64,000 nucleotides of DNA from an uncultured Microbacteriaceae bacterium (GTDB lineage Bacteria; Actinomycetota; Actinomycetes; Actinomycetales; Microbacteriaceae): NCBI GenBank assembly GCA_947487835.1, contig CANKXX010000003.1, positions 434,001 to 498,000 of the forward strand, in the 5' to 3' direction. Both the position numbers and the translations under genes were made by a program. Under the pieces are notes generated by a model. It searched no databases. It was not told the origin of the DNA and saw nothing but the letters and a program-made list of their open reading frames with translations. This document shows, piece after piece, positions 32,626-41,723 of the stretch; position 1 is the stretch's first letter, and every line of letters begins with the position of its first letter.

Positions 32626-33848
32626 GGCTTCAATCCGGCGACGGCGGGTTTGAACCCGAGTCGCACGTTCTCGCAGCAGCCGGGTCGGCACACGTCGTAC
32701 CAGGGGCCGAGGTCGGTCATGGCGGGCCGCTCCGCGGTGGGCGTGCCGTTGACGCGCTCCAGGACGAGGTCGATGAGCCCGTCGACGTACCGGGTGTGCA
32801 CGCCGGGCGTGGGGATGCGCTGGAAGTGCAGCCCGTGCTCCTCGGCGGTCTCCCTGGCCTCGCGGTCGAGGTCCCAGAGCACCTCCATGTGGTCGCTGAC
32901 GAAGCCGAGCGGCACCACGATGACGGCACGGACGCCGCGCCCGGCGAGCTCCTCGATGGCGTCGTTCACGTCGGGCTCGAGCCACGGCATGCTCGGCGGC
33001 CCGGAGCGGGACTGGTAGACGAGCTGCCACGGCACGGTCGTTCCGCCGGTCGCCTCGTGCATCACGACCTCCGCGACGGCGAGGTGCTGCGCCGCGTAGG
33101 CACCGTTCCCGTCGAATCCGCGCTCGCCCGGGCCGGACTTCGCGGCGTCGGTCGAGGGGATGGAGTGCGTGGCGAACAGGACCTCGGCCTGGGTGGCGAG
33201 GTCGATGTCCGGGACCGCGACCCGCAGCTCCTCGAGCGCCCCGCGGAGGCCCTCGATGAACGGCGTGACGAAGCCGGGGTGGTCGAAGTACTGCCGCACC
33301 TTGTCGATCTGGATGGCGCCGTTCAGGCCGGTGTCCTCCAGCGCGTCCGCGAAGTCCTCGCGGTACTGGCGGCAGCTCGAGTACGAGCTGTAGGCGCTCG
33401 TGGCGAGCGCGATGAGCTTGGTGTAGCCGGCGTCGCGGGCCTCGCCGAGGGCGTCGTTCAGGTAGGGGTCCCAGTTGCGGTTGCCCCAGAGCACGGGCAG
33501 GTCGATGCCGCGCTCCGCCAGCCGGGCCTCGAGGGCCGCCTTGAGCTCGCGGTTCTGGTCGTTGATGGGGCTCACGCCGCCGAAGGCGCGGTAGTGGTGG
33601 GCGACCTCCTCGAGGCGCTCCTCCGGGATGCCGCGGCCGCGGGTGACGTTGCGCAGGAACGGGATGACGTCGTCCTGGCCCTCGGGGCCGCCGAACGAGG
33701 CGAGGAGGATCGCGTCGTACGCGACCGGCACCTCGACGTGCTCGGGGCCGGACTGGGCGGCGGGGGTCGCGGCCGAAACGAGGGCGCCCGGCTCGAGCGG
33801 GGCGTCGGTCGCGGGGTTCGGCTTGCGACCCAGGTTCACTGCTGCCAT
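32622..33848 (-). CDS. cpfC: Ferrochelatase, coproporphyrin type
   Basis: This 408-residue enzyme (also called hemH) inserts iron into a porphyrin. In actinobacteria with HemQ the substrate is coproporphyrin III. SFGGPEG, NRNWDPYL, FATHSIPS and VYQSRSGPP are conserved. Cysteines in SSCRQYRED and the C-terminal DVCRPGCCENV match the set that holds a [2Fe-2S] cluster in actinobacterial ferrochelatases. The N-terminal 40 residues are a poorly conserved extension. The start ATG shares one base with the hemQ stop (TAATG). Confidence 0.95.
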   Translation of the reverse strand: MAAVNLGRKPNPATDAPLEPGALVSAATPAAQSGPEHVEVPVAYDAILLASFGGPEGQDDVIPFLRNVTRGRGIPEERLEEVAHHYRAFGGVSPINDQNRELKAALEARLAERGIDLPVLWGNRNWDPYLNDALGEARDAGYTKLIALATSAYSSYSSCRQYREDFADALEDTGLNGAIQIDKVRQYFDHPGFVTPFIEGLRGALEELRVAVPDIDLATQAEVLFATHSIPSTDAAKSGPGERGFDGNGAYAAQHLAVAEVVMHEATGGTTVPWQLVYQSRSGPPSMPWLEPDVNDAIEELAGRGVRAVIVVPLGFVSDHMEVLWDLDREARETAEEHGLHFQRIPTPGVHTRYVDGLIDLVLERVNGTPTAERPAMTDLGPWYDVCRPGCCENVRLGFKPAVAGLKP

Positions 33849-34582
33849 TACTGAAGCACCTCGACTACCTCTGCCGTTGTGATGCGGCGACCGGTGTAGA
33901 ACGGCACCTCTTCGCGCACGTGGAGACGCGCGTCGGTTGCGCGCAGGGCGCGCATCAGGTCGACGAGGTTGAGCAGCTCGTCGTCCTCGAGGGCGAGGAT
34001 CCACTCGTAGTCGCCGAGGGCGAACGACGCGACGGTGTTCGTGAGCACGGAGCGGAACTGGCCGCCCGCGCGGCCGTGGCGCATCAGCATGTCGCGGCGC
34101 TCCTGCTCGGGCAGGAGGTACCACTCGTAGGAGCGCACGAAGGGGTAGACCGTGAGCCACTGCGCGGGCTCCTTGCCGCGCATGTACGCCGGCAGGTGGT
34201 TGGCGCTGAACTCCGCGTCACGGTGCACGCCCATGGCGTTCCAGGTCGGCAGGAGGGAGCGGAACAGGCGAGTGCGGCGCAGCTCGCGGATCGCCCACTG
34301 CAGCCCCTCGGCGGTGGCGCCGTGCAGCCAGATCATGACGTCGGCGTCGGCGCGCAGACCGGAGACGTCGTAGATGCCGCGGAGGGTGATGCCCTCGGCC
34401 TCCACCGCGCGGATGATGTCGTCGAGCTCGCGCACGGCCTTCGGGACGTCGTGACCGTCGAGGTCGTCCGGGTTCGCGGGGTCGCGACGCAGCACGGCCC
34501 ACAGTGCGTACTCGGTGGGGGTCGTGGGGAACTCGGGCGCAACGGATGCGGGTGCTGCCGACTCGGCAGCCGGGTTACTCAT
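33848..34582 (-). CDS. hemQ: Coproheme decarboxylase HemQ (chlorite dismutase family)
   Basis: This 244-residue protein (also called chdC) removes two propionates from coproheme to give heme, the last step of the coproporphyrin-dependent pathway. The YPFVRSYEWYLLP segment and the heme-binding His in MRHGRAGG are typical. Of two ATG codons (34591 and 34582) I chose 34582 because a TACCAT -10 element (34590-34595, minus strand) lies 7 nt before it, consistent with leaderless translation and the first gene of the hem operon. Confidence 0.95.
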   Translation of the reverse strand: MSNPAAESAAPASVAPEFPTTPTEYALWAVLRRDPANPDDLDGHDVPKAVRELDDIIRAVEAEGITLRGIYDVSGLRADADVMIWLHGATAEGLQWAIRELRRTRLFRSLLPTWNAMGVHRDAEFSANHLPAYMRGKEPAQWLTVYPFVRSYEWYLLPEQERRDMLMRHGRAGGQFRSVLTNTVASFALGDYEWILALEDDELLNLVDLMRALRATDARLHVREEVPFYTGRRITTAEVVEVLQ

Positions 34583-34705
34583 GTGCTCCATGGTACGCCG
34601 CGGCCATAGCGGAGCCTGAACGGTGTCCGAGCGGTGCCCCCGAGCGGGGTCCGCTGCGTCTGCGGCGCGCGCGCATCGGCCGGGGCGCCCGCGGGCCGTC
34701 GCGGC

Positions 34706-35368
34706 TCAGCGACCCCGATCGAGCACGGCCACGAGCGCTGCCGCGCCGCTCTCCGGCGAGGTGAGCACCGGCACGCCGAGTCCGTCGCCCGTGAGCGCCC
34801 GGGCCATGGACGCCTGGGCGAGTACGAGCACATCGCCCCTGCCCGCCGCGGCCTCCGCCGCCCGGAGCACCGCCGCGTCGTGCGCCGCGTCGTCCCCCCG
34901 CGATCGCGCGTCGAACGCGCCGTCGATGACCGTGCTCGCCACGCTCACCCGCACGCCGGCCCGGGCCGCCTCGGCCTGGATCAGCGCCGAGGTGGGCTCC
35001 AGGGTCGCGGCGAGGGTGGCGAGCACCTCGATCCGGCCGGACGCCGCGGACGCGATCAGCACCGCCTCGACGGCCATCGGCCGGTCCACCCGCAGCACCG
35101 GCAGGTCGAGCTCCGCGGCGGCACGGTCGACCGCGCCCCCGATGGACGAGCAGGTGACGAGGATCGCCGACGCCCCCGCGTCGCGCAGGTCGGCGAGGTG
35201 CCGGGCGACGTCCGCCTCGACGTCCGGGGTCACGCCGCCCACACGCGCCCGGGCGAGCAGTGACGGATCGGCGCGGTGCACGACGTCGACGCCGGGCGCC
35301 GCGTCCGTCACGAGCCGCTCGAAGTCCTCGGCCAGCAGGGGAACCGTGTGCAGCATGCCGACGCGCAT
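34706..35368 (-). CDS. Aspartate/glutamate racemase-superfamily protein lacking the second cysteine
   Basis: This 220-residue protein has the fold signature of Asp/Glu/hydantoin racemases with the first catalytic cysteine, Cys73, in ILVTCSSIGG. The position where racemases have the second cysteine reads LAQASMARAL (residues 183-192), so a classical two-cysteine amino-acid racemization is unlikely. It is the last gene of a kinase-aldolase operon, 5 nt after the aldolase stop, and could be a sugar or sugar-phosphate isomerase or epimerase. Function inferred from context only. Confidence 0.75.
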   Translation of the reverse strand: MRVGMLHTVPLLAEDFERLVTDAAPGVDVVHRADPSLLARARVGGVTPDVEADVARHLADLRDAGASAILVTCSSIGGAVDRAAAELDLPVLRVDRPMAVEAVLIASAASGRIEVLATLAATLEPTSALIQAEAARAGVRVSVASTVIDGAFDARSRGDDAAHDAAVLRAAEAAAGRGDVLVLAQASMARALTGDGLGVPVLTSPESGAAALVAVLDRGR

Positions 35369-35373
35369 GGCGC

Positions 35374-36279
35374 TCACCCTGCCTCTCCCCATCCACGCGC
35401 GTCCCGTTCGACGATGGCGCGGAGGCGCTCGAGGCGGGGCAGGGCGCGCTCGGCGAGCAGGCGCTCGGGCTCCGGCACGCCCACGACATCGCTCCACAAG
35501 GCCCGCCCGGCGAGGAAGCCGCTCGCCCCGGCCCGGCAGGCGGCCTGCACGGCGTCGGCGAAGCGATCCCGCTCGACGCCCTGGGACAGCACCACCCACG
35601 GCCCGACGATGTGCCGGGCGAGCGCCTCGCTCGCCTCCCGCTGCTCGGCCGGGGACCCGGCCCCGGCGAGCGGGACCTGCACCTTGTAGAGATCCTGGCC
35701 GACGGCCGACAGCTCGCGCGCCGCCTCCTGGATGGCCGCCTCCGCGTCCCAGCTTCCGTCGTCCCGCTCGCGCGGCGTCGCGCGCACGACCGGCTCGAGC
35801 ACCGACAGCCGGCCGAGGCGACGCGCCTCCGCGACGAATTGCCGGGCGAGCTCGACCCTGGCCTGCCTGCGGTCGTCCCGCCGCCAGATGATCAGGAGCT
35901 TGAGCGCGGACACGCCCTCGAGCGACACCGTCCCGTCCGTCACGGCCAGGTCGAGGTCCGTCTCCTCGACGGGGCCGCCGTCCGCCTGGGTCAGCGCGTC
36001 CGCCGCGAGGATCAGGCCGGTGCCGGCGGGGAGCGACCGGTCGGCGCGGATCTCGTCGAGGGCGTAGTGCCGGTCGATCAGGAATCCCGAGGCCGCGGGG
36101 CCGAGCACGCGCGCGACCGAGCGCTTGAAGTCGATGAGCACCTCGTCGCCCGGGCGCCCGGCCCCGGCTGCGTCGAACATGGCACGGAGGCTCTCGCGCT
36201 GGTCCATGGCGACCATGGCGAAGCCGCCCGTGTCGAGCGCGATCGAGGCGAGCGTCGCCTCCTGCTGGTGCGCGGTCAT
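35374..36279 (-). CDS. Class I aldolase of the LacD/YihT family
   Basis: This 301-residue protein resembles tagatose-1,6-bisphosphate aldolase LacD and sulfofructose-1-phosphate aldolase YihT: FAMVAMDQRESLRAMF at the start, LIDFKRSV, and the Schiff-base lysine K199 in DLYKVQVPL. It should cleave a ketose phosphate into dihydroxyacetone phosphate and an aldehyde. The substrate is unknown. ATG overlaps the kinase stop (ATGA), so substrate phosphorylation and cleavage are coupled. No sulfosugar transporter or isomerase is adjacent. Confidence 0.82.
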   Translation of the reverse strand: MTAHQQEATLASIALDTGGFAMVAMDQRESLRAMFDAAGAGRPGDEVLIDFKRSVARVLGPAASGFLIDRHYALDEIRADRSLPAGTGLILAADALTQADGGPVEETDLDLAVTDGTVSLEGVSALKLLIIWRRDDRRQARVELARQFVAEARRLGRLSVLEPVVRATPRERDDGSWDAEAAIQEAARELSAVGQDLYKVQVPLAGAGSPAEQREASEALARHIVGPWVVLSQGVERDRFADAVQAACRAGASGFLAGRALWSDVVGVPEPERLLAERALPRLERLRAIVERDARGWGEAG

Positions 36280-37802
36280 GCGGTCCTCTCCGGTACGGCG
36301 GCGCCGGCGCGGGTGGCGGCAGCGAGAAAGCGATCGAGTGCGGCCGCGTAGGCGGCCTCGGCGGACGGCGTCGCCCGCACGGGCGGGCTGAGCGGGAGCA
36401 CGTGGGCCGGTGTCCCCAGCGCGCGATGGGCGGCGAGGAGGGCGGCGGAGGTGGCCACGGGTTCGGCGACCTCCGGCACGCGGACGGCGCGGCCGAAGGA
36501 CGCGGCCTTCCGCAGCAGCAGGGCCGGCCGACGGGCGAGAGGACCGCACGCGATGGTGACGGCTGCATCACCGTCGAGGGTGCCGCCCGCCACCCGCTCC
36601 AGGGCGCGGCGGGCCCAGGCGGCGTGCAGGGCGACGCCGTCGAGCGCCGCCGGCAGCAGCCGGAGCCCGTCATGGGTGTCCGCTTCAGGCGGCTCCTCGC
36701 CGACCACCTCGAGGCGGGCAGCGGGGTCCGGCCGGGGCGACTGCCGGCCGGCGAGGTACGGCAGCACGAGGGCGGCCGCGGGGCGCGGATCCCCCGGGCG
36801 ACCGTCGAAGCCGCTCCGGTCGTCATGGCCGTCGAGGCTGAGTGCGCCGAGCGGGACGCCTGCTCGGGCTGCGACCTCGGCGACCGCCCGGCCCGCGCTC
36901 GCGGAACCGGAGATGAGGGTGGAGAAGCGCCCGGTGACGTCGATGCCCGCGCTCATCCCCTCGGCGAAGGCGCCACTCGGCACGGCCACGCCGGCCAGGA
37001 GCCGCACCAGGGCCTCCGAGGTGCCGAAGGAGTCGACGAGGTCCCCCGCCTCGCGGGCACCGCAGCCCCAGGCTGCGACGAGGTGATCGTGGCCGGCGAC
37101 GACGACGGGGATGCCGCCCGGAAGCCCACCCGGCCCGCCCGCCACCGTGACGGCCGCCGATCCCCAGTCGTCGGGGCCGATGATCTCCGGCAGCTGCGCC
37201 GACCGCAGGTCGACCCGGGCGAGCAGGGCGTCGTCGAATCGGAGGCGCCCCAGCGGCAGCGGCAGGGCGGCCGGGCGACGCACCGCCATGGTGCGGAGGG
37301 CGAGCGTGTGGTCGGTGAGTGCCCGCCCGGTAAGCGCATGCGCGACGAGGTCCGCCATCCCGAGCCAGGTCCGGAGAGCCGCCCCGGGTGGAGAGCGCCG
37401 GAGTTGCGCCCACAGCACGAGCGGAACCTTCGGCGAGGCCGATATTCCGGTGAGGGCATACAGCCGCTCCGGGTCGTCGCCCCCGAGCGCGTCGGTAAGG
37501 GCTGCGGGGTCGACGGAGCCGTCCCAGCGCACGATCGGGGTGAGCGCGACCTCGTCGTCGCCCAACGCGACACCCGACTCCGCCATCGAGGCGATCCCGA
37601 GGACGTCGGGCGTACCGGTCCGCGCGGCGAGGTCGCGGAGCCCGCGGTCCACCGCCACCGCGAGGGCCGGGGCGTCGGCGGGGGTGGGCACCGCGGACGC
37701 GGTCAGTTCCTCGATCCCGCCGTCGTCGATGTCCACGGCCGCGAACTTCGTGTTGGTGCTCCCGACGTCGACGCCGAACGCGAGAACGGCCCGGCCGACC
37801 AT
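36276..37802 (-). CDS. FGGY-family carbohydrate kinase
   Basis: This 508-residue kinase has the FGGY N-terminal phosphate loop GVDVGSTNTKFAAVDI and central GHDHLVAAWGCG, followed by the second ATPase domain (LISGSASAGRAVAEVA). The family phosphorylates sugars such as xylulose, ribulose, gluconate or glycerol; the specific one is not clear. It heads the operon with the LacD-like aldolase and racemase-like gene. GAGGAGG is a strong ribosome-binding site before the ATG. The sugar importer and regulator are not next to it. Confidence 0.88.
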   Translation of the reverse strand: MVGRAVLAFGVDVGSTNTKFAAVDIDDGGIEELTASAVPTPADAPALAVAVDRGLRDLAARTGTPDVLGIASMAESGVALGDDEVALTPIVRWDGSVDPAALTDALGGDDPERLYALTGISASPKVPLVLWAQLRRSPPGAALRTWLGMADLVAHALTGRALTDHTLALRTMAVRRPAALPLPLGRLRFDDALLARVDLRSAQLPEIIGPDDWGSAAVTVAGGPGGLPGGIPVVVAGHDHLVAAWGCGAREAGDLVDSFGTSEALVRLLAGVAVPSGAFAEGMSAGIDVTGRFSTLISGSASAGRAVAEVAARAGVPLGALSLDGHDDRSGFDGRPGDPRPAAALVLPYLAGRQSPRPDPAARLEVVGEEPPEADTHDGLRLLPAALDGVALHAAWARRALERVAGGTLDGDAAVTIACGPLARRPALLLRKAASFGRAVRVPEVAEPVATSAALLAAHRALGTPAHVLPLSPPVRATPSAEAAYAAALDRFLAAATRAGAAVPERTA

Positions 37803-37919
37803 GCCGCCTCCTCGCGGTCAGGGGAACTGCTTTCCGACCCGATCCGGCCCGGCACCGACCGGCCGTCAGTGCCGCGCGGGCCTACCGGGTCGAGCGCGAC
37901 GAAGGCGGTATCGAGCGGA

Positions 37920-38198
37920 TCAGCGTCGGTGCGAGGCGGCGACGGCCGCCCAGGTGACGCCGCCCACGAGAGCGGCCGCGGCCGCACCGATGATGCCGAG
38001 CAGGATCGGGTCCTCCCGCGTGAAGCGCACGAAGCGGTGGCGCGCCCGGCCGAAGCCGGCACGGGCCCGGCTCACGACGTTCAGGCGGTCCTCGATCGCG
38101 TCGAGGGTCGAGGCGAGTTCGGCGCGGGTGCGCTCGATCTCCTCGCGGAGCTCCTTGGCCCCCGGGGGACGGGTGGGCTCAACCGGGCTAGCGGTCAT
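37920..38198 (-). CDS. DUF3618 membrane protein
   Basis: This 92-residue protein matches the DUF3618 pattern: ELREEIERTRAELASTLDAIEDRL as an amphipathic/coiled helix, then one membrane helix near the C-terminus. Function is unknown, but it is common next to holin-like and YtxH-like genes in actinobacteria. It overlaps the upstream holin-like stop by 11 nt. Confidence 0.88.
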   Translation of the reverse strand: MTASPVEPTRPPGAKELREEIERTRAELASTLDAIEDRLNVVSRARAGFGRARHRFVRFTREDPILLGIIGAAAAALVGGVTWAAVAASHRR

Positions 38199-38607
38199 AG
38201 CGACCCACTCCCTTCACGGCGTCGAGGTCTTCCTTCACGCTGTCGATCGAATCCTTCGGCACCGGGGGCAGGCCCTTCTTGAGCCGGCCGATGCCGAGCA
38301 GGGCGAGCAGGCCCGCGATCGCGAGGAACACGACCGCCACGATGAGCGCCGCGAGCCACGGCGCCAGCACCTCGGCGAGGCCGAGCACGGCGGCGACGAC
38401 GAGCACCCAGAAGCCTGTGAGCGCGAAGAACGCGGCCACGAGGAACAGGGCGATGCCGATGCCGGCCTGGAGGAGCTTGGCCTTGAGGCCGATCAGGAAC
38501 TGCTGGAGCTCGGCCTTCGCCAGCCGCACGAGGAGGCTGGGGAGGTCGCGCAGCAGGGCGACCAGCGACTGCCGGGTCTTGGGGTTGAACGGGATGCTCG
38601 TGGCCAT
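38188..38607 (-). CDS. Actinobacterial holin-X family (phage holin-like) membrane protein
   Basis: This 139-residue protein has two to three membrane helices after a basic amphipathic segment (LLRDLPSLLVRLAKAELQQF), as in the Phage_holin_3_6 family. It is a chromosomal housekeeping-type membrane protein here, not part of a prophage, since no lysin or structural genes are present. It forms a three-gene unit with the YtxH-like and DUF3618 genes. Confidence 0.85.
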   Translation of the reverse strand: MATSIPFNPKTRQSLVALLRDLPSLLVRLAKAELQQFLIGLKAKLLQAGIGIALFLVAAFFALTGFWVLVVAAVLGLAEVLAPWLAALIVAVVFLAIAGLLALLGIGRLKKGLPPVPKDSIDSVKEDLDAVKGVGRYDR

Positions 38608-38619
38608 GGGAACCGCCGG

Positions 38620-38910
38620 TTACTGGTCCGAGGGCGCCGACGCGGGAGCGGGCGTCGCCGGAGTCATCTTGCGGGCGGCACGGCGACGGCGGCCCTGCTT
38701 CGTCGAGAAGAGGGAGCGGATCCCGCTGGTCACCGAGCGACCGATCAGGTCCGGCACGTCGGGCATCCGGCCGGCGACGGCCTGCTGAACGGCGGGGCTC
38801 TGCCAGACGTTCTGCGCGGTGGTGCGGATCTGCTCGTACCTCTCGCGGCCCGCGCGCGAACCGAGTACGAAGCCGGTGCCGAGGCCCGCGACGAAAAGCA
38901 GCTTGGTCAT
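38620..38910 (-). CDS. YtxH-like small membrane protein
   Basis: This 96-residue protein starts with a glycine-rich membrane segment (LLFVAGLGTGFVLGSRAGRE) typical of the YtxH group, followed by a basic region and a Pro/Ala tail. It is the first gene of the three-gene minus-strand unit, with GGAGGAAC as ribosome-binding site. Confidence 0.8.
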   Translation of the reverse strand: MTKLLFVAGLGTGFVLGSRAGRERYEQIRTTAQNVWQSPAVQQAVAGRMPDVPDLIGRSVTSGIRSLFSTKQGRRRRAARKMTPATPAPASAPSDQ

Positions 38911-39049
38911 GGAGTTCCTCCGACCGTCAGGGAAAATACGTCAGTTCGTCAAGCGTAGACCGAAGCGGTGGTTCGTCGTGGGCGGCGTTTCCCCGGCCGA
39001 GGGTCGCGCCCGACGGGCACGCCCTCCATCCGAGCCGCCGCGATCGGCG

Positions 39050-40531
39050 TCAGCCGAGACGCGCGGCCGCGGCTTCCGCATCCACGACGACGGACGCGAG
39101 GCCGGTGCCGGCGATCCACGCCCCGCTCACCTCGAGCCCGGGCTGCTGCGCCACCTCCGCCCGCACCTCCGCGACACGGGCGCGCTGTCCACGCGCGGCG
39201 AAGGGCACCGTGTTGGTCCACCGCGTGCGGGCGAAGCCGGTGATCCGGTCCTCGTCGAGCGGGACACCGAGGAGGGCCGACGCGTCCTCGATGGCCACCC
39301 GCCGCAGTGCGTCGTCCGCGAGGCGCGGTGCCGCCTCGCCCGCCCGCCCGTAGGACAGGCGGATCACGTGCTTGCCCCCGGCGGACTCCGCCAGCCACCG
39401 CCACTTCGCGGTCATGTGGGTCAGCGCCTTCGCGCGCACGCCGGGCGTTCCGGGGGCGACGAGCACCCCGGTTCCCCGTGGCGCCCCGTCGAGGGCGGTG
39501 CGCGTGGCCGAGCCCGCGGGCGCGTCCACGACGAGCGTGACCAGCTCGACGGAGGAGGCCGCCGGCCAGCCGTCGAGGATACGGCTCGGGATCGCGGCGC
39601 CGAAGATGCGGATCAGCTCCGCCACCGGCACGGCGACGAGCACGCGGGAGGGCTCGAAGGACCTGCCGTCGGAGAGGTCGACGTGCCACTGGTCGCTGGA
39701 GACGGCCCCGTCCCGGTCGCGCCGCCGCTCGACGCGGCTCACCGGCGCATTCGTCAGGATCCGCACCCCGCACCGCTCCACGTCACGGCGGAGGACGGCC
39801 GTGAGGCGGTGCATGCCGCCCGCGATCCCCGCCACGGCGGACCCGGCCGGCGCCAGCGAGCGCAGGCGCTTCACGGACGCAGCGAGGGAGCCCTCGGTGG
39901 CCAGCCCGGCCGCGAGGCCCGGCGCGACGACATCGGCGTCCACGTCGTCCGGGTGCGCGGAGTGCACCCCCGACACCACGGGCGCGACCAGCCGGTCCAG
40001 CACGCGCCGTCCCATGCGCACCCGCACGAGCTCGCCGAGGGAGGACGCGTTCGCCCCGATCGACGACGGCAGCACGAGGTCGAGCGCCGCCCGCGCCGCG
40101 CCCGCCCAGCCGAGCGTCTCCCGGAGGGCCGGGTCGCGGGGATCACCGGGAATGCCGAGCAATCCCGTGCGCGGCAGCGGGATGGCCTGCCCGGGCAGCT
40201 GCACCCAGGCTCCGGCCGGGTCGGGCAGCACGACGTCCGCGGCGAGCCCGAGCTCGGTCAGGAGCGCCTGCACGGTGCCCCGCCGGGTCGCGAAGCTCTC
40301 CGCCCCGACATCGACGGTCACGCCGTCGACCGTGAGCGCCGCCACCGTGCCGCCGACCTCGTCGCCGGCCTCGAGCAGCACGACGCTCCTGCCGTCCCGG
40401 GCCAGGGCCCGCGCCGCCACGAGGCCCGCGACTCCGCCGCCCACCACGACGACGTCGACGGACCCCGGGTCGCGCCCGGCCTGCGGATGCTCGTCCGGGA
40501 GCGGACCCCCGGTCATCGGGTCGTCGGACAT
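39050..40531 (-). CDS. hemG: Coproporphyrinogen III / protoporphyrinogen oxidase, FAD-dependent
   Basis: This 493-residue flavoprotein (hemY/cgoX type) oxidises the porphyrinogen to coproporphyrin III in the CPD route. The FAD-binding GGGVAGLVAARALARDG with following VVLLEAGDEVGGTV, and the C-terminal GAWIAGTGLASVVVDAE are visible. It starts 4 nt after hemE, so both form one transcript. It is separated from hemQ by two unrelated gene blocks. Confidence 0.95.
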   Translation of the reverse strand: MSDDPMTGGPLPDEHPQAGRDPGSVDVVVVGGGVAGLVAARALARDGRSVVLLEAGDEVGGTVAALTVDGVTVDVGAESFATRRGTVQALLTELGLAADVVLPDPAGAWVQLPGQAIPLPRTGLLGIPGDPRDPALRETLGWAGAARAALDLVLPSSIGANASSLGELVRVRMGRRVLDRLVAPVVSGVHSAHPDDVDADVVAPGLAAGLATEGSLAASVKRLRSLAPAGSAVAGIAGGMHRLTAVLRRDVERCGVRILTNAPVSRVERRRDRDGAVSSDQWHVDLSDGRSFEPSRVLVAVPVAELIRIFGAAIPSRILDGWPAASSVELVTLVVDAPAGSATRTALDGAPRGTGVLVAPGTPGVRAKALTHMTAKWRWLAESAGGKHVIRLSYGRAGEAAPRLADDALRRVAIEDASALLGVPLDEDRITGFARTRWTNTVPFAARGQRARVAEVRAEVAQQPGLEVSGAWIAGTGLASVVVDAEAAAARLG

Positions 40532-40535
40532 GGGG

Positions 40536-41651
40536 TCAGGCGCGCCCGTGCACGAACTCGACGATGCGGCTGAGCACGTCGGGGTCGGTCTCCGGTGGTA
40601 CCCCGTGACCGAGGTTGAGGACGTGCGCGGGCGCCGAGCGGCCGCGCTCGAGGACGTCGGCGACGTGCCGCTCGAGCACCGGCCACGGCGCGGTGAGCAG
40701 GGCGGGATCGATGTTGCCCTGCACCGGGGTCGTGCCGCCGAGGCGCCTCGACGCCTCGTCGAGCGGGATGCGCCAGTCGACGCCCACCGCGTCGACGCCG
40801 ACGTCGCGCATCGCGGCGAGGAGCTCGCCCGTGCCGACGCCGAAGTGCACGAGGGGCACGGTGACGGGCTCGGCGCCGTCGGCCGGCGTCGCGGTAAGGC
40901 CGCGGACCGGGTCGAGGGCGCGCGCCGACGCGGGCGCCGCCCGGTCCCGGTAGTCGCGGAGGGAGAGGCCGCCGGCCCAGGAGTCGAAGAGCTGCGCGGC
41001 GCTGGCGCCGGCGAGCACCTGGGCCTGCAGGAAGGCGCCGGTCACCTCGGCGCACCAGGCGAGCAGTGCGTCCCAGGCGTCCGGATCCGCGTGCATGAGG
41101 CCGCGGGCGGCGAGGTGGTCCTTCGATGGCCCGCCCTCGACGAGGTAGGCGGCCAGGGTGAAGGGGGCGCCGGCGAAGCCGATGAGCGGGGTGCTGCCGA
41201 GCTCGGCCACGGTGCGCTGGACCGCGGCGGTGATCGGCGCCAGCGTGTCGTGATCGAGGGGCGGCAGGGCGGCGACGTCGGCCGCCGTGCGCACCGGGTG
41301 CTCGAGCACGGGTCCCCTGCCGGGCACGATGTCCACGCCCACGCCGGCGAGGCGCAGGGGGATGACGATGTCGCTGAAGAAGATGGCCGCGTCGACGCCG
41401 TGCCGGCGCACGGGCTGAAGGGTGATCTCGCTCGCCATCTCCGGGTCGAGGCAGGCGTCCAGCATCCGCGTGCCCACGCGCAGCTCGCGGTACTCGGGCA
41501 GGGAGCGGCCGGCCTGACGCATGAACCAGACGGGGGTGCGGTCGGACCGGACGCCGTGGTAGGCGCGGACGAGCGGAGAGGATGCGGTGCGGCCGTCGGA
41601 CAGCGGGTGCGAGGCGGGGAGCAGGTGCGTGTCGGGGAGCGCGGGAATCAC
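40536..41651 (-). CDS. hemE: Uroporphyrinogen decarboxylase
   Basis: This 371-residue enzyme decarboxylates uroporphyrinogen III to coproporphyrinogen [40 protein letters not shown] and the C-terminal [10 protein letters not shown] are diagnostic. I chose GTG 41651 rather than GTG 41657 because GACAAT (41658-41663, minus strand) ends exactly 6 nt before it, fitting leaderless translation. First gene of the hemE-hemG unit. Confidence 0.96.
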   Translation of the reverse strand: MIPALPDTHLLPASHPLSDGRTASSPLVRAYHGVRSDRTPVWFMRQAGRSLPEYRELRVGTRMLDACLDPEMASEITLQPVRRHGVDAAIFFSDIVIPLRLAGVGVDIVPGRGPVLEHPVRTAADVAALPPLDHDTLAPITAAVQRTVAELGSTPLIGFAGAPFTLAAYLVEGGPSKDHLAARGLMHADPDAWDALLAWCAEVTGAFLQAQVLAGASAAQLFDSWAGGLSLRDYRDRAAPASARALDPVRGLTATPADGAEPVTVPLVHFGVGTGELLAAMRDVGVDAVGVDWRIPLDEASRRLGGTTPVQGNIDPALLTAPWPVLERHVADVLERGRSAPAHVLNLGHGVPPETDPDVLSRIVEFVHGRA

Positions 41652-41723
41652 GGCCACATTGTCCCACCCGGCGCTGAGCGCCTCGTGCGCGCGCCCGACC
41701 CGGCGGCGGTGGAGACTTCCCGC

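Noticed and set aside
37920-38910. Prophage remnant suggested by the holin-like gene
   Set aside because: Only a holin-X family protein is present, with DUF3618 and YtxH-like partners; no lysin, integrase, portal or tail genes and no attachment repeats.
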